Shown here: piece after piece, positions 1 through 10,722 of the stretch
How the letters are laid out: each line of letters opens with the position of its first letter
Numbering within the stretch: the first letter of the stretch is position 1
NCBI RefSeq assembly: GCF_002941025.1
Contig: NZ_PTJS01000001.1
Coordinates: 2,542,001 to 2,606,000, forward strand
Source: Streptomyces sp. QL37
Lineage (GTDB): Bacteria; Actinomycetota; Actinomycetes; Streptomycetales; Streptomycetaceae
Length of the DNA: 64,000 nucleotides
Direction of reading: 5' to 3'
The notes under the pieces: model-generated
What the model was told of the DNA's origin: nothing
Database searches by the model: none
The model's input: only the letters and a program-made list of their open reading frames with translations
Translations under genes and position numbers: made by a program

Positions 1-346
1 CCTCGCTGCGGTCGACCTCCTCGGAGAGCGACTCGTAGAACGGCTGGCCGACCAGCAGGGTCACCGCGGTGAACGTGATGACCGCGAGGAACGTCCCGAA
101 CACGAAGACCAGGACGACCAGGGTGTTGCGCAGGAGCCCCAGCCAGGGCGAGGACCAGTCGTCGGCGAACGGCGTGGCCCAGGCGACGAAGTCGTCGGCG
201 CCGTAGCCGAGTCCGACCAGCGCGCCCGCGTAGATGACGAGGGTGACCAGCGCGGGCAGCAGGCCGAAGCCGAACCACCTGCCGTGTCCGAAGACCCAGC
301 GCTGGCCCTTGATCAAGTACCCGAAACCCGCCCCGAGATCACTCAT
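1..346 (-). CDS. EI24-family membrane protein (3' end outside window)
   Basis: The minus-strand frame opens at the ATG at 346-344 and runs off the left edge, giving about 115 N-terminal residues. It starts MSDLGAGFGYLIKGQRW and then shows two long hydrophobic stretches near residues 28-48 and 74-100, followed by GQPFYESLSEEVD. This pattern fits the EI24/CysZ-like family of integral membrane proteins, where the GQPFYE-type motif follows the second helix. The family is poorly characterised in actinobacteria, and the role here is unknown. The gene is divergent from the sugar-acid dehydratase at 458, with about 110 bp between them. Confidence 0.8.
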   Translation of the reverse strand, partial: MSDLGAGFGYLIKGQRWVFGHGRWFGFGLLPALVTLVIYAGALVGLGYGADDFVAWATPFADDWSSPWLGLLRNTLVVLVFVFGTFLAVITFTAVTLLVGQPFYESLSEEVDRSE

Positions 347-371
347 GGCGTCAGAGTACTTGCGCGAACCA

Positions 372-400
372 TTGACACCTGCCCTGGCCCGTCATTACCG
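372..400 (+). promoter_or_regulatory. Possible -35/-10 promoter upstream of dehydratase gene
   Basis: A perfect TTGACA lies at 372-377. About 17 nt downstream is a weak -10-like TTACCG (395-400). The operator-like motif at 426-438 would lie just after the transcription start. The position suits transcription of the gene at 458. The -10 match is poor, so this is tentative. Confidence 0.35.
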
Positions 401-425
401 TCACGCCAGCATTTCGAACGAGTGA

Positions 426-438
426 CGAAATACCGAAC
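426..438 (+). promoter_or_regulatory. Shared operator-like motif, copy 1 (CGAAATACCGAAC)
   Basis: CGAAATACCGAAC occurs 19 bp before the GTG of the dehydratase gene. It is identical to the copy at 2713-2725 and nearly identical to the one in the arabinofuranosidase promoter (10560-10575, read on the minus strand). A further ATTTCGAACGAG lies just upstream at 411-422. Three copies before three genes of one catabolic theme suggest a common transcriptional regulator. The regulator is not in the window. Confidence 0.55.
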
Positions 439-457
439 ACGTTGAGAGGCAACCCTC

Positions 458-1612
458 GTGCGCATCACCGGAATCAGTACGCATGTCGTCGGCACGCCGT
501 GGCGCAACCTCACCTACGTCCAGGTTCACACCGACGAGGGTCTCACCGGCGTCGGCGAGACCCGCATGCTGGGCCGCACGGACGCGCTGCTCGGCTATCT
601 GCGGGAGGCGTCGGCCAATCACATCAACGGCTCCGACCCGTTCGCGATCGAGGACCTCGTCAAGCGGATGAAGTACGGCGACTACGGCCGGGCCGGGGAG
701 ATCGTGATGTCCGGCATCGCGGTCATCGAGATGGCCTGCTGGGACATCAAGGGCAAGGCGCTCGGCGTCCCCGTGTGGCAGCTGCTCGGCGGGAAGGTCA
801 CCGACCGGGTCAAGGCGTACGCCAACGGCTGGTACACCACCGAGCGCACCCCGGAGGCGTACCACAAGGCGGCGCAGGGAGTCGTCGAGCGCGGCTACCG
901 CGCGCTGAAGATCGACCCCTTCGGTACGGGGCACTTCGAGCTCGGCCACGAGGAGACGCGTTACGCCGTCTCCCTCATCGAGGCCGTGCGGGACGCCATC
1001 GGGCCCGACACCGAGCTGATGCTGGAGATGCACGGGCGGTTCAGCCCGTCGACGGCGGTGCGGATCGCCCGCGAGATGGCGCCGTTCACGCCGGCCTGGC
1101 TGGAGGAGCCGGTGCCGCCGGAGAACCTCAAGGCGCTGAGCAAGGTCGCCGAGAAGGTCGACATGCCGATCGCGACCGGTGAACGCATCCACGACCGGAT
1201 CGAGTTCCGCGAGCTCTTCGAGTCGCAGGCCGTCGACATCATCCAGCCGGACGTCGGTCACATCGGCGGCATCCTGGAGACCCGCAAGCTCGCGGCGACC
1301 GCGGAGACCCACTACACGCTGATCGCCCCGCACAACGTGGGCGGTTCGGTGCTGACCGCGGCGAGCCTCCAGGTGGCGGGCTGCACGCCCAACTTCAAGA
1401 TCCTTGAGCACTTCAACGACTTCGCGGACGCCGACATCAAGAAGGTCGTCAAGGGCGCCCCGACGGTCGACCCGGCCACCGGCTGCTTCGAACTCTCCGA
1501 CGCGCCCGGGCTCGGCGTGGAGCTGGACGTGGACGCGGCGGCGGAGTTCCCGCAGCAGCAGGCGCGGTTCGACCTGTGGGCGGACGGCTGGGAGAAGAGG
1601 CAGCCCAAGTGA
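458..1612 (+). CDS. Enolase-superfamily sugar-acid dehydratase (mandelate racemase/muconate lactonizing type)
   Basis: A 384-residue protein of the mandelate racemase/muconate lactonizing branch of the enolase superfamily, which abstracts a proton alpha to a carboxylate, here probably to dehydrate an aldonic acid. Visible active-site features are K151 (ALKID), metal ligands E190 (LEMHGRF), E216 (WLEEP) and E242 (TGERIHD), a histidine in the HGR motif (H192), and H292 (APHNVGG) with E317. This layout is typical of acid-sugar dehydratases. The start is the GTG at 458, with GAGAGG upstream. Its stop overlaps the next gene by 4 bp (GTGA), so the dehydrogenase is translationally coupled. The substrate is unknown; the context (sugar importer, GH51 enzyme) points to a pentonate or hexonate. 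Confidence 0.88.
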   Translation: MRITGISTHVVGTPWRNLTYVQVHTDEGLTGVGETRMLGRTDALLGYLREASANHINGSDPFAIEDLVKRMKYGDYGRAGEIVMSGIAVIEMACWDIKGKALGVPVWQLLGGKVTDRVKAYANGWYTTERTPEAYHKAAQGVVERGYRALKIDPFGTGHFELGHEETRYAVSLIEAVRDAIGPDTELMLEMHGRFSPSTAVRIAREMAPFTPAWLEEPVPPENLKALSKVAEKVDMPIATGERIHDRIEFRELFESQAVDIIQPDVGHIGGILETRKLAATAETHYTLIAPHNVGGSVLTAASLQVAGCTPNFKILEHFNDFADADIKKVVKGAPTVDPATGCFELSDAPGLGVELDVDAAAEFPQQQARFDLWADGWEKRQPK

Positions 1613-2628
1613 CGGTTCTCTCCCGCTCGCTGACCGTCGAGCGACCCGGCAGCCACACGCTGACGGAGGGGCCGCTCCCGGAGCCGGGCCCCGGTGAGGT
1701 CAGGGTGCGGGTCGCCGCGGCCGGGATCTGCATGAGCGACCGCGAGGTGTACGACGGCCATCGCGACCCCGCCTACGTGCGCTATCCCGTGGTGCCGGGT
1801 CACGAGTGGTCGGGGACCGTCGAAGCGGTCGGCGAGGGCGTCGACCCCGCGCTGACCGGACGGCGCACGGTCGCCGAGGGTTTCCGGGCCTGCGGGCGCT
1901 GCGAGCGGTGCCGTTACGGGGAGACCTCCCTGTGCACGGCGGGGTACGACGAGACGGGGTTCACCCGGCCCGGCGCGTTCGCCGACCACCTGGTGGTCCC
2001 GGCGCGGCTGCTGCACCCGCTGGCCGACGACGCCGATCTGCGCGCGGCTGCGCTGCTGGAGCCCGCCGCGGTGATCGCGGCGGCGGTGCGGGCCGGGTCG
2101 CCCGAGCCGGGTGAGCGGATCGCCGTCCTGGGTGCGGGCACGCTCGGCCTGCTCGCGGTGCAGCTGCTGGCGGCGGTCTCGCCCGCGGAGCTCACCGTGA
2201 TCGACCCGAGGGAGGGACGGGCCGCGCAGGCCCTCGACTTCGGGGCGAGCGAGGCACGGGTCCCCAAGGAGGCCGAGGAGGTGCGGGGCCGCTACGACCT
2301 GGTCGTGGAGACGGCCGGAGCGCCGTCCACCGCGGCCGACGCGTGCCTGCTGGCGCGGCGCGGCGGGCGGGTGGTGCTGACCGGGATGTTCACCCCCGGC
2401 GCGGTGGGCATCGACCCGGTGCACCTGTCGCTGAGCCAGCTCACCGTGCGCAGTGTCTTCGGCGCGCCCTCGGCGGCCTGGTCCTACGCCGTGCGGGCGT
2501 TCACGGCCGGGGTGCTCGACCCGGCGCCCCTGATCACCCACGAGTTCCCGCTGGAGCGGTTCGCCGAGGCGGTCGCGCTGGTGGGATCCGGGGATCCGGA
2601 GACCGGAAAGGTGCTGCTGCGGCCGTGA
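1609..2628 (+). CDS. Zinc-dependent medium-chain alcohol/sugar dehydrogenase
   Basis: A 339-residue medium-chain dehydrogenase. The GTG at 1609 overlaps the stop of the dehydratase gene; an upstream ATG in the same frame lies deep inside that gene and is unlikely. Motifs seen: GICMSDREV (catalytic-zinc region), GHEWSGTVEAVGEGV, a structural-zinc cluster CGRCERCRYGETSLC, and the Rossmann motif GAGTLGLLAVQLL. This is the sorbitol/threonine/galactitol dehydrogenase type, oxidising a polyol or sugar acid with NAD(P). It is co-transcribed with the dehydratase and presumably acts in the same catabolic route. Confidence 0.87.
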   Translation: MTVLSRSLTVERPGSHTLTEGPLPEPGPGEVRVRVAAAGICMSDREVYDGHRDPAYVRYPVVPGHEWSGTVEAVGEGVDPALTGRRTVAEGFRACGRCERCRYGETSLCTAGYDETGFTRPGAFADHLVVPARLLHPLADDADLRAAALLEPAAVIAAAVRAGSPEPGERIAVLGAGTLGLLAVQLLAAVSPAELTVIDPREGRAAQALDFGASEARVPKEAEEVRGRYDLVVETAGAPSTAADACLLARRGGRVVLTGMFTPGAVGIDPVHLSLSQLTVRSVFGAPSAAWSYAVRAFTAGVLDPAPLITHEFPLERFAEAVALVGSGDPETGKVLLRP

Positions 2629-2712
2629 CGGGCCCGCCCTGATCCGTGCGCCGGTACGGCGGCGTCCTGACCGCCTCCGTACCGGCGCACACCCAAAGAC
2701 CCGAATATCGTC

Positions 2713-2725
2713 CGAAATACCGAAC
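2713..2725 (+). promoter_or_regulatory. Shared operator-like motif, copy 2 (CGAAATACCGAAC)
   Basis: An exact second copy of the 13-mer, ending 15 bp before the GTG at 2740 and two bases before the ribosome-binding site GAAGGA. A protein bound here could block both initiation and elongation. Confidence 0.55.
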
Positions 2726-2739
2726 ATGAAGGACCAGTC

Positions 2740-3723
2740 GTGAACGACGCCCCTGTCTCTTCCCCCGGTGCCGCCGGCGCCCGCCGTCCCGGTGACGCCG
2801 CGCTCACCGCGCTCGGTCTCGGCCCGGCGCCGCTGTCCCCGGCCGACGCCTCTCCGCACTCCTTCCCCGACGGCGGGAGCTGGCGGACCGAGGTGCCGTC
2901 CGTAGAGGGCCCGGAGGCCCTCGGCGTCGTACTCAAGGAGTCCGCGCGGCTCGACGTCCCGGTCCACCGCATCAGCCAGGGCAGCGGCATCTGGATGCTG
3001 ACCGACGCGGAGATCACCGAGATGGTGGAGGGCTGTGCCGAACGGGACATCGAGCTCTGCCTGTTCACGGGTCCGCGAGGCACCTGGGACACCGGCGCGT
3101 CCGTCCGCACGGACTCCGGCGGCGCCGGGCTGCGCTCCCGGGGCCACGACGCCCTGGCCGGCTGCGTGGAGGACGCCCTGCGCGCCACCGGGCTGGGCGT
3201 GAAGTGCCTGCTCGTGGCCGACGAGGGCGTGCTGTGGACCCTGCACCGGCTGCGAGCGCAGGGCGTCCTGCCCGCCGACACCACCTTCAAGGTGTCGGCG
3301 CTCATCGGGCCGGTGAACCCGGCCTCGTACGCAGTGTTCGAGCAGCTCGGCGCCGACTCCATCAACATCCCGTCCGACCTGACGCTGGCCCAGTTCACCG
3401 AGATCCGCCGGGTCTCCCGGGCCCCGATGGACCTCTACATCGAGGCCCCGGACGACCTGGGCGGTTATGTGCGGATGTACGAGGTCGCCGAACTGATCCG
3501 GCGCGGCGCACCGCTGTACCTGAAATTCGGCCTCTCGAAGTCGCCCGGGATCTACCCGTACGGCCAGCACTTGCGGGAGCTGGCGCTGGCCACCGCGAAG
3601 GAGCGGGTGCGGCGCGGCCGCCTCGCGCTGGACCTGCTGGCGCGGCACGGGGCGGACGGGGACATGGCCGCGCTCGGCAGCCGGCTGCCGGGCCCGCTCA
3701 ACCGGTTCGAGATCTCGTCATAA
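2740..3723 (+). CDS. Putative TIM-barrel catabolic protein, U32-peptidase-like fold
   Basis: A 327-residue soluble protein. The alternating pattern (VHRISQGSGIWML, IELCLFTGPRG, VKCLLVADEGVLW, FKVSALIGPVNPAS, DSINIPSDLT, MDLYIEAPDD, PLYLKFGLSKSPGIYPYG) reads like successive beta/alpha units of a TIM barrel. It resembles proteins annotated as U32-peptidase-like beside sugar importers in Streptomyces, but I do not see the U32 signature. The start is the GTG at 2740, preceded by GAAGGA. It sits between the dehydratase/dehydrogenase pair and the ABC importer and has its own operator-like motif, so a role in the same sugar pathway (lyase or aldolase-like) is inferred. Function is unknown. Confidence 0.7.
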   Translation: MNDAPVSSPGAAGARRPGDAALTALGLGPAPLSPADASPHSFPDGGSWRTEVPSVEGPEALGVVLKESARLDVPVHRISQGSGIWMLTDAEITEMVEGCAERDIELCLFTGPRGTWDTGASVRTDSGGAGLRSRGHDALAGCVEDALRATGLGVKCLLVADEGVLWTLHRLRAQGVLPADTTFKVSALIGPVNPASYAVFEQLGADSINIPSDLTLAQFTEIRRVSRAPMDLYIEAPDDLGGYVRMYEVAELIRRGAPLYLKFGLSKSPGIYPYGQHLRELALATAKERVRRGRLALDLLARHGADGDMAALGSRLPGPLNRFEISS

Positions 3724-3853
3724 CGCTTCGGAAACACTCTCCCCAAAAAAAGACACAGCCGCGCACAATCCCACAACACCTGTTCTCGGTCGACCGCCTT
3801 CAGCCTTCCGGCACCACCGGACCGAGTCCTGACCCACATCAAGGATGATGACT

Positions 3854-4963
3854 ATGCGCAACCGCAGAGCCGCATTTGCCGCCATAGCCTCCGCCGCCTC
3901 CCTCGCGCTCACTCTGACCGCCTGCGGCCAGAGCGGCGAGGGCGGCAGCGAGGAGAAGAAGGGCGGTGCCGACGGCGCCACCATCGGCATCGCGATGCCG
4001 ACCAAGTCCTCCGAGCGCTGGATCTCCGACGGCAACAACGTCGTGAAGGAACTGAAGGCCAAGGGTTACCAGACCAAGCTCGTCTACGGCGAGGACGACC
4101 CGGACCAGCAGGTCTCACAGATCGAGAACATGATCACGCAGGGCGTGGACGCCCTGATCATCGCCGCGATCGACAACAAGTCCCTCAACAACGTGGTCCA
4201 GCAGGCCAAGGACTCCGACATCCCGGTGATCTCCTACGACCGGCTGATCCTCGGCACGGAGAACGTCGACTACTACGCCTCGTTCGACAACGAGAAGGTC
4301 GGCGAGCTCCAGGGCACGTACATCGCGGACAAGCTCGGCCTGACGGACGGCAAGAAGGGCCCCTTCAACATCGAGCTGTTCGCCGGCTCCAACGACGACA
4401 ACAACACCAAGTACTTCTTCCAGGGCGCGATGAACATCCTCAAGCCCTACATGGACAAGGGCGAGCTGGTCGTCAGGTCCAAGCAGACCGCGCTCAACCA
4501 GGTCACCACCCTGCGCTGGGACGGCGGCACCGCGCAGAAGCGCATGGACGACCTGCTGACGTCCAGCTACCGCTCCACCAAGGTCGACGCCGTGCTCTCG
4601 CCGTACGACGGCATCTCCATCGGCATCCTCTCCGCCCTGAAGTCGGACGGTTACGGCTCCAAGGCCAAGCCCATGCCGGTGGTCACGGGTCAGGACGCGG
4701 AGCTCGCCTCCGTGAAGTCGATCATCGCGGGCGAGCAGACCCAGACCGTCTACAAGGACCTGCGCAAGCTCGCCAAGGTCGCCTCGAACATGGTCGAGGC
4801 CTCCCTGAACGACAAGAAGCCCGAGGTCAACGACTCCAAGACCTACGACAACGGCTCCAAGGTCGTCCCCGCCTACCTGCTGCAGCCGGTCAGCGTCGAC
4901 AAGGCCAACTACAAGGAGGCTCTCGTGGACAACGGCCAGTACACCGAGAACGACCTCAAGTAA
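3854..4963 (+). CDS. chvE: Sugar-binding lipoprotein of ABC importer (ChvE/XylF-like)
   Basis: A substrate-binding lipoprotein of about 369 residues. It has an Arg-rich n-region, a hydrophobic core and a lipobox LTLTAC, followed by an acidic linker. The mature part matches the ChvE multiple-sugar/xylose-binding family: [38 protein letters not shown], and the late [10 protein letters not shown]. ATGs at 3845, 3848 and 3854 are in frame. AAGGA at 3841-3845 overlaps the first, so 3854 is correctly spaced and preferred. It heads a three-gene importer operon with the ATPase and permease. Pentoses such as L-arabinose or xylose are likely ligands, given the GH51 gene nearby. Confidence 0.9.
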   Translation: MRNRRAAFAAIASAASLALTLTACGQSGEGGSEEKKGGADGATIGIAMPTKSSERWISDGNNVVKELKAKGYQTKLVYGEDDPDQQVSQIENMITQGVDALIIAAIDNKSLNNVVQQAKDSDIPVISYDRLILGTENVDYYASFDNEKVGELQGTYIADKLGLTDGKKGPFNIELFAGSNDDNNTKYFFQGAMNILKPYMDKGELVVRSKQTALNQVTTLRWDGGTAQKRMDDLLTSSYRSTKVDAVLSPYDGISIGILSALKSDGYGSKAKPMPVVTGQDAELASVKSIIAGEQTQTVYKDLRKLAKVASNMVEASLNDKKPEVNDSKTYDNGSKVVPAYLLQPVSVDKANYKEALVDNGQYTENDLK

Positions 4964-4995
4964 CCGGGCCCCCTCAAGGATTGGAAGGCAAGACC

Positions 4996-6542
<1,547 letters not shown>

Positions 6543-6546
<4 letters not shown>

Positions 6547-7787
6547 GCACGGACCTGACCGCCAAGACCCCGCCCCCCGCGCCGTCGAGCGGCGGCGGAC
6601 CGGCCTCCGGCGAGGGCCTGCTGCAGCTGATGATCGGCGGCATGCGCCGCAACATGCGCCAGTACGGCATGCTGATGGCCCTCGGCCTGATCGTGGTGCT
6701 GTTCGCGGTGTGGTCGGGCGGTGACCTGCTGCTGCCGCGCAACGTCTCCAACCTGGTGCTGCAGAACAGCTACATCCTGATCCTCGCGATCGGCATGATG
6801 CTCGTCATCATCGCGGGCCACATCGACCTCTCGGTCGGCTCACTGACCGCGTTCATCGGCGCGATGTCCGCCGTGCTGATGGTCGAGAACGACCTCTCCT
6901 GGCCGCTCGCGGTGGTGCTGTGCCTGGCCATCGGCGCGGTCGCCGGCGCGGTCCAGGGGTTCTTCATCGCCTATCTCGGCATCCCGTCGTTCATCGTGAC
7001 CCTCGCGGGCATGCTGCTCTTCCGCGGTCTGACGGAGATCTTCCTGAAGGGTCAGACCCTCGGCCCCTTCCCGAAGGACCTGCAGAAGATAGCCAACGGC
7101 TTCCTGCCCGAGGTCGGCCCCGACACCAACTACCACAACCTCACGCTGCTCCTGGGCTTCGCGCTGATCGCCTTCGTGGTCTTCCAGGAGATCCGCGACC
7201 GCAAGCGGCAGCAGGAGTTCGCCCTCGACGTGCCGCCGGTCAAGCTGTTCCTGCTGAAGCTGGTCGCCCTGGTCGCCGCCGTCCTGGTCGTCACGCTGCT
7301 GCTCGCCAGCTACAAGGGCGCGCCGGTCGTGCTGCTCATCCTGGGCGTGCTGGTCGTCGGGTTCGGCTACCTGATGCGCAACGCGATCATCGGCCGCCAC
7401 ATCTACGCGATCGGCGGCAACCTGCCCGCGGCGAAGCTGTCGGGCGTGAAGGACAAGAAGGTCACCTTCCTGGTCTTCCTGAACATGGGCATGCTCGCGG
7501 CCCTGGCGGGCCTGGTCTTCGCCGCCCGCTTCAACGCGGCCTCGCCCAAGGCGGGCCTCAACTTCGAGCTGGAGGCCATCGCCGCCTCGTTCATCGGCGG
7601 CGCGTCGATGAGCGGCGGCGTCGGCACGGTCCTCGGCGCGATCATCGGTGGCCTGGTCCTGGGCGTGCTCAACAACGGCATGAACCTCGTCGGCATCGGC
7701 ACCGACTGGCAGCAGGTCATCAAGGGCGCGGTGCTGCTGGCCGCCGTCGGCTTCGACGTCTGGAACAAGCGCAAGGTCGGTTCGTAA
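6543..7787 (+). CDS. mmsB: Sugar ABC transporter permease (MmsB/GguB-like)
   Basis: A 414-residue permease of the ribose/xylose/multiple-sugar importer family with about 10 predicted membrane helices. It begins with a Pro/Ser/Gly-rich cytoplasmic tail of about 25 residues. Family motifs are [16 protein letters not shown] near residue 82 and [20 protein letters not shown] sequence near the C-terminus. It partners with the ATPase and ChvE-like protein; the ATGA overlap implies coupled translation. Length is typical of the long GguB/MmsB subgroup. Confidence 0.92.
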
Positions 7788-7815
7788 CACCCCTTCTCGC
7801 GACAGGAGTTGTTTC

Positions 7816-8973
7816 ATGACCGGAACCAGCAGACGCACCGTCCTGGCGGCCACGGCCGCCACCGGGCTGGCCGTGGCGGCGGGCGCCCCGGCCGCGCACG
7901 CCGCGGCCGGCGGGCGCACCCCGTCCAGGGAGCTCTTCGGCACGCTCGCCGACGGGACGAAGGTGCACCGCTGGACCCTCGCCAACGGCGGGACCCGGCT
8001 GAAGGTCCTCTCCTGGGGCGGTGTCGTCCACTCCCTGGAGACCCCGGACCGCAGGGGCCGCACGGAGAACGTCGCGCTCGGCTTCGACAACCTTCCGGAC
8101 TACGTGGCGAAGTCCCCGTACTTCGGCGGTCTGATCGGACGGTACGGCAACCGCATCGCCGAAGGGCGGTTCACGCTCGACGGTGTCACGCACCAGCTGC
8201 CCGTCAACGACGGCCCCAACAGCCTCCACGGGGGCGACCAGGGCTTCGACAAGCGGGTCTGGGACGTGGAGCCGTTCACCGGGCGCGGCGACGTCGGGCT
8301 GGTCCTGACCCGGACCAGCCCGGACGGCGAAGCCGGCTACCCCGGCGCGCTCGCCGTCCGTGTCGTCTACACCCTCACCTCCCGGGGGGAGTGGCGCATC
8401 GACTACACGGCGACGACCGACCGTGCCACGGTCCTCAACCTGACCAGCCACACCTATTTCAACCTGGCGGGCGAGGGCAGCGGCAGCGTCGACGGGCATC
8501 TGCTGGAGCTGGCGGCGGCCCGCTACACCCCGGTCGGCTCGACGCTGATCCCCACGGGTGAGCTCGCGCCGGTGGCACGTACGCCGTTCGACTTCCGGCG
8601 GTCCCGGGCCATCGGGGAGGCCGTCCGCACCCCGCACGAGCAGGTGGGATACGGACAGGGGATCGACCACAACTACGTGCTGGACAAGGGGATCACGGCC
8701 CGCCCGGAGTACGCGCTGACCGTGACGGACCCCGGCTCCGGCCGGGTGATGAAGATGTACACGACGGAGCCCGGCATGCAGGTCTACACGGGGAACTTCC
8801 TCGACGGCACGCTGACGGGCACATCGGGGCGGGTCTACCGCCAGGGCGACGCCTTCTGCCTGGAGTCCCAGCACTTCCCGGACTCCCCCAACCAGCCGTC
8901 GTTCCCCTCGACGGTGCTGCGGCCCGGCGAGACGTACCGCTCGACGACGGTGCACGCCTTCTCGGCACGCTGA
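7816..8973 (+). CDS. Aldose 1-epimerase (galactose mutarotase), exported via Tat
   Basis: A 385-residue protein. The N-terminus TSRRTVLAATAATGLAVAAG is a twin-arginine-like signal ending near AHA. The remainder is an aldose 1-epimerase: GRYGNRIAEGRFTLDG, NSLHGGDQGFDKRVW, TSHTYFNLAG, and the C-terminal LESQHFPDSPNQP with the catalytic glutamate. Mutarotases interconvert alpha and beta anomers; an exported one would supply the anomer the importer prefers. It starts 28 bp after the permease and is the last gene of the operon, ending at the strong hairpin at 8984-9022. Confidence 0.92.
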   Translation: MTGTSRRTVLAATAATGLAVAAGAPAAHAAAGGRTPSRELFGTLADGTKVHRWTLANGGTRLKVLSWGGVVHSLETPDRRGRTENVALGFDNLPDYVAKSPYFGGLIGRYGNRIAEGRFTLDGVTHQLPVNDGPNSLHGGDQGFDKRVWDVEPFTGRGDVGLVLTRTSPDGEAGYPGALAVRVVYTLTSRGEWRIDYTATTDRATVLNLTSHTYFNLAGEGSGSVDGHLLELAAARYTPVGSTLIPTGELAPVARTPFDFRRSRAIGEAVRTPHEQVGYGQGIDHNYVLDKGITARPEYALTVTDPGSGRVMKMYTTEPGMQVYTGNFLDGTLTGTSGRVYRQGDAFCLESQHFPDSPNQPSFPSTVLRPGETYRSTTVHAFSAR

Positions 8974-8983
8974 CCGCCCACCA

Positions 8984-9022
8984 CGTACGGCGCCCTCCCC
9001 CGAGCGGGGAGGGCGCCGTACG
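8984..9022. terminator. Bidirectional terminator between epimerase and arabinofuranosidase genes
   Basis: A perfect 17-bp inverted repeat (8984-9000 with 9006-9022) with a 5-nt loop lies exactly between two convergent genes. It can terminate transcription from both sides. Confidence 0.85.
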
Positions 9023-9028
9023 GCGTTG

Positions 9029-10546
9029 TCACACCAGCCGGATCATGTTCCAGGACATCGGCTCCAGCACGGCCTTCAGCGTGCCGTCCGCCAGCTCCGT
9101 GCCCTCGGCGGTGTGCGGGACGACGCGCTCGGGCTCGGCGAGGGTGTTACGGGCCTCCGGGTCGGCGTCCGCGACGACCTGGTGCTCGGCGACCCGGGCC
9201 GGCCCCAGTCCGGTCAGGGTGACTTCGAGCGGCAGCGCGGCGTCCTGGCTGCGGTTGACGGCGAACACCGTGACGGCGCCCGTCTCCGGGTCGCGTACGG
9301 CGGTGGCGTGCAGCAGGTCGGTCTCGCCGTACTTCGCCGTCCCGTACGTGGGCGAGTCCACCCGTACGTCCAGGACCTGGCCCCGTCCGTACCGCGCGGC
9401 CTGGGCGAAGGGGAAGAAGGTGGTCTGCCGCCAGGCAGGCCCGCCGGGCTCGGTCATGATCGGCGCGATCACGTTGACCAGCTGGGCGAGGCAGGCGACG
9501 GTCACCCGGTCCGCGTGCCGCAGCAGCGCGATGAGCAGGCTGCCGAAGACGACGGCGTCGGTGACGCTGTAGTTGTCCTCCAGCAGGCGTGGCGCCTCGG
9601 GCCAGTCGAGGGGGTTCTCCTCCGTCTCCTGCTGGAAGCGCTTCTGGTACCAGACGTTCCACTCGTCGAAGGAGAGGTTGATCTTCTTCGTGGACTTCAG
9701 GCGGGCCCCCACGTGGTCGCAGGTCGCGACGACGCTCTCGATGAAGGACTCCATGTCCACGGCCGAGGCGAGGAAGGAGTCACGATCGCCGTCGGTCTCC
9801 TCGTAGTAGGCGTGCAGCGAGACGTAGTCGACGAGGTCGTAGGTCTCGGCGAGGACCGTCGCCTCCCACGCCGCGAACGTCGGCATGGCGCGGCTGGAGG
9901 ACCCGCAGGCGACGAGCTGGACGGAGGGATCGATCTGCCGCATCGCCCGCGCCGTCTCGGCCGCGAGCCGCCCGTACTCCTCGGCGGTCTTGTGGCCGGT
10001 CTGCCACGGGCCGTCCATCTCGTTGCCCAGGCACCACAGCTTGATGCCGAAGGGGTCCTTGTCGCCGTGGGCGGCGCGGCGGTCGGAGAGCTCCGTGCCG
10101 GACGGGTGGTTGGCGTACTCCTGGAGCTGGATGGCCTCCTGGACACCGCGGGTGCCGAGGTTGACCGCGAGCATCGGTTCGGCCTGCGGGCCGATCTTCC
10201 TGAGGAAGTCGATGTACTCGGAGAGGCCGAAACGATTCGTCTCGGTGGAACGCCAGGCGAGGTCGAGGCGGCGGGGGCGCTCGTCGGCGGGGCCGACGCT
10301 GTCCTCCCAGCGGTAGCCGGAGACGAAGTTGCCGCCGGGGTAGCGGATGGCGGTGACGCCGAGTTCGCGGACGAGATCCAGGACGTCGGTGCGCAGTCCG
10401 GCCTCGTCCGCCGACGGATGGCCGGGCTCGAAGATGCCGTCGTAGACGCAGCGGCCGAGGTGCTCGACGAAGGAGCCGAAGAGCCGGGGGTCGACGTCGC
10501 CGACGGTGAAGGCCGGGTCGAGGGTGAAGCGCGCGGTGCGGGTCAT
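9029..10546 (-). CDS. abfA: GH51 alpha-L-arabinofuranosidase
   Basis: A 505-residue intracellular glycoside hydrolase of family 51, which releases L-arabinose from arabino-oligosaccharides. The acid/base glutamate is E176 in WCLGNEMDGPW and the nucleophile is E295 in NLSFDEWNVWY; the N-terminal DPRLFGSFVEHLGRCVYDGI is a hallmark of the family. There is no signal peptide. The frame is open further upstream, but the ATG at 10546 has AAGGAAG before it and matches the family N-terminus. Convergent with the sugar-uptake operon, it supplies its probable substrate context. Its promoter carries the third copy of the shared motif. Confidence 0.95.
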   Translation of the reverse strand: MTRTARFTLDPAFTVGDVDPRLFGSFVEHLGRCVYDGIFEPGHPSADEAGLRTDVLDLVRELGVTAIRYPGGNFVSGYRWEDSVGPADERPRRLDLAWRSTETNRFGLSEYIDFLRKIGPQAEPMLAVNLGTRGVQEAIQLQEYANHPSGTELSDRRAAHGDKDPFGIKLWCLGNEMDGPWQTGHKTAEEYGRLAAETARAMRQIDPSVQLVACGSSSRAMPTFAAWEATVLAETYDLVDYVSLHAYYEETDGDRDSFLASAVDMESFIESVVATCDHVGARLKSTKKINLSFDEWNVWYQKRFQQETEENPLDWPEAPRLLEDNYSVTDAVVFGSLLIALLRHADRVTVACLAQLVNVIAPIMTEPGGPAWRQTTFFPFAQAARYGRGQVLDVRVDSPTYGTAKYGETDLLHATAVRDPETGAVTVFAVNRSQDAALPLEVTLTGLGPARVAEHQVVADADPEARNTLAEPERVVPHTAEGTELADGTLKAVLEPMSWNMIRLV

Positions 10547-10559
10547 GGCTTCCTTACTC

Positions 10560-10575
10560 GTTCGATATTTCGAAT
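10560..10575 (-). promoter_or_regulatory. Shared operator-like motif, copy 3 (arabinofuranosidase promoter)
   Basis: Read on the minus strand this is ATTCGAAATATCGAAC, containing CGAAATATCGAAC, one base different from the copies at 426 and 2713. It lies 13 bp before the start codon of the GH51 gene and is the most palindromic copy (TTCGA...TCGAA). Confidence 0.55.
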
Positions 10576-10668
10576 GCTGCTCGTAACCTCGAACGGGACC
10601 GTAGAGTTCAACCTCCGCGGCCGTCAATGTCTCTGCGCGCTTTTACGGATACGGGCGGCCACACATGG

Positions 10669-10706
10669 CCGAGGGCCGCACCCCGGCGACGGGATGCGGC
10701 CCTCGG
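10669..10706. terminator. Terminator hairpin downstream of ohr
   Basis: CCGAGGGCCGCA (10669-10680) pairs perfectly with TGCGGCCCTCGG (10695-10706) across a 14-nt loop. It sits just after the stop of the minus-strand Ohr gene. Confidence 0.7.
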
Positions 10707-10722
10707 ACGTACGCGGTCGGAC

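Noticed and set aside
401..1411. Long minus-strand frame antisense to the dehydratase
   Set aside because: It is an open antisense frame produced by GC3 bias; the plus-strand protein has clear family motifs.
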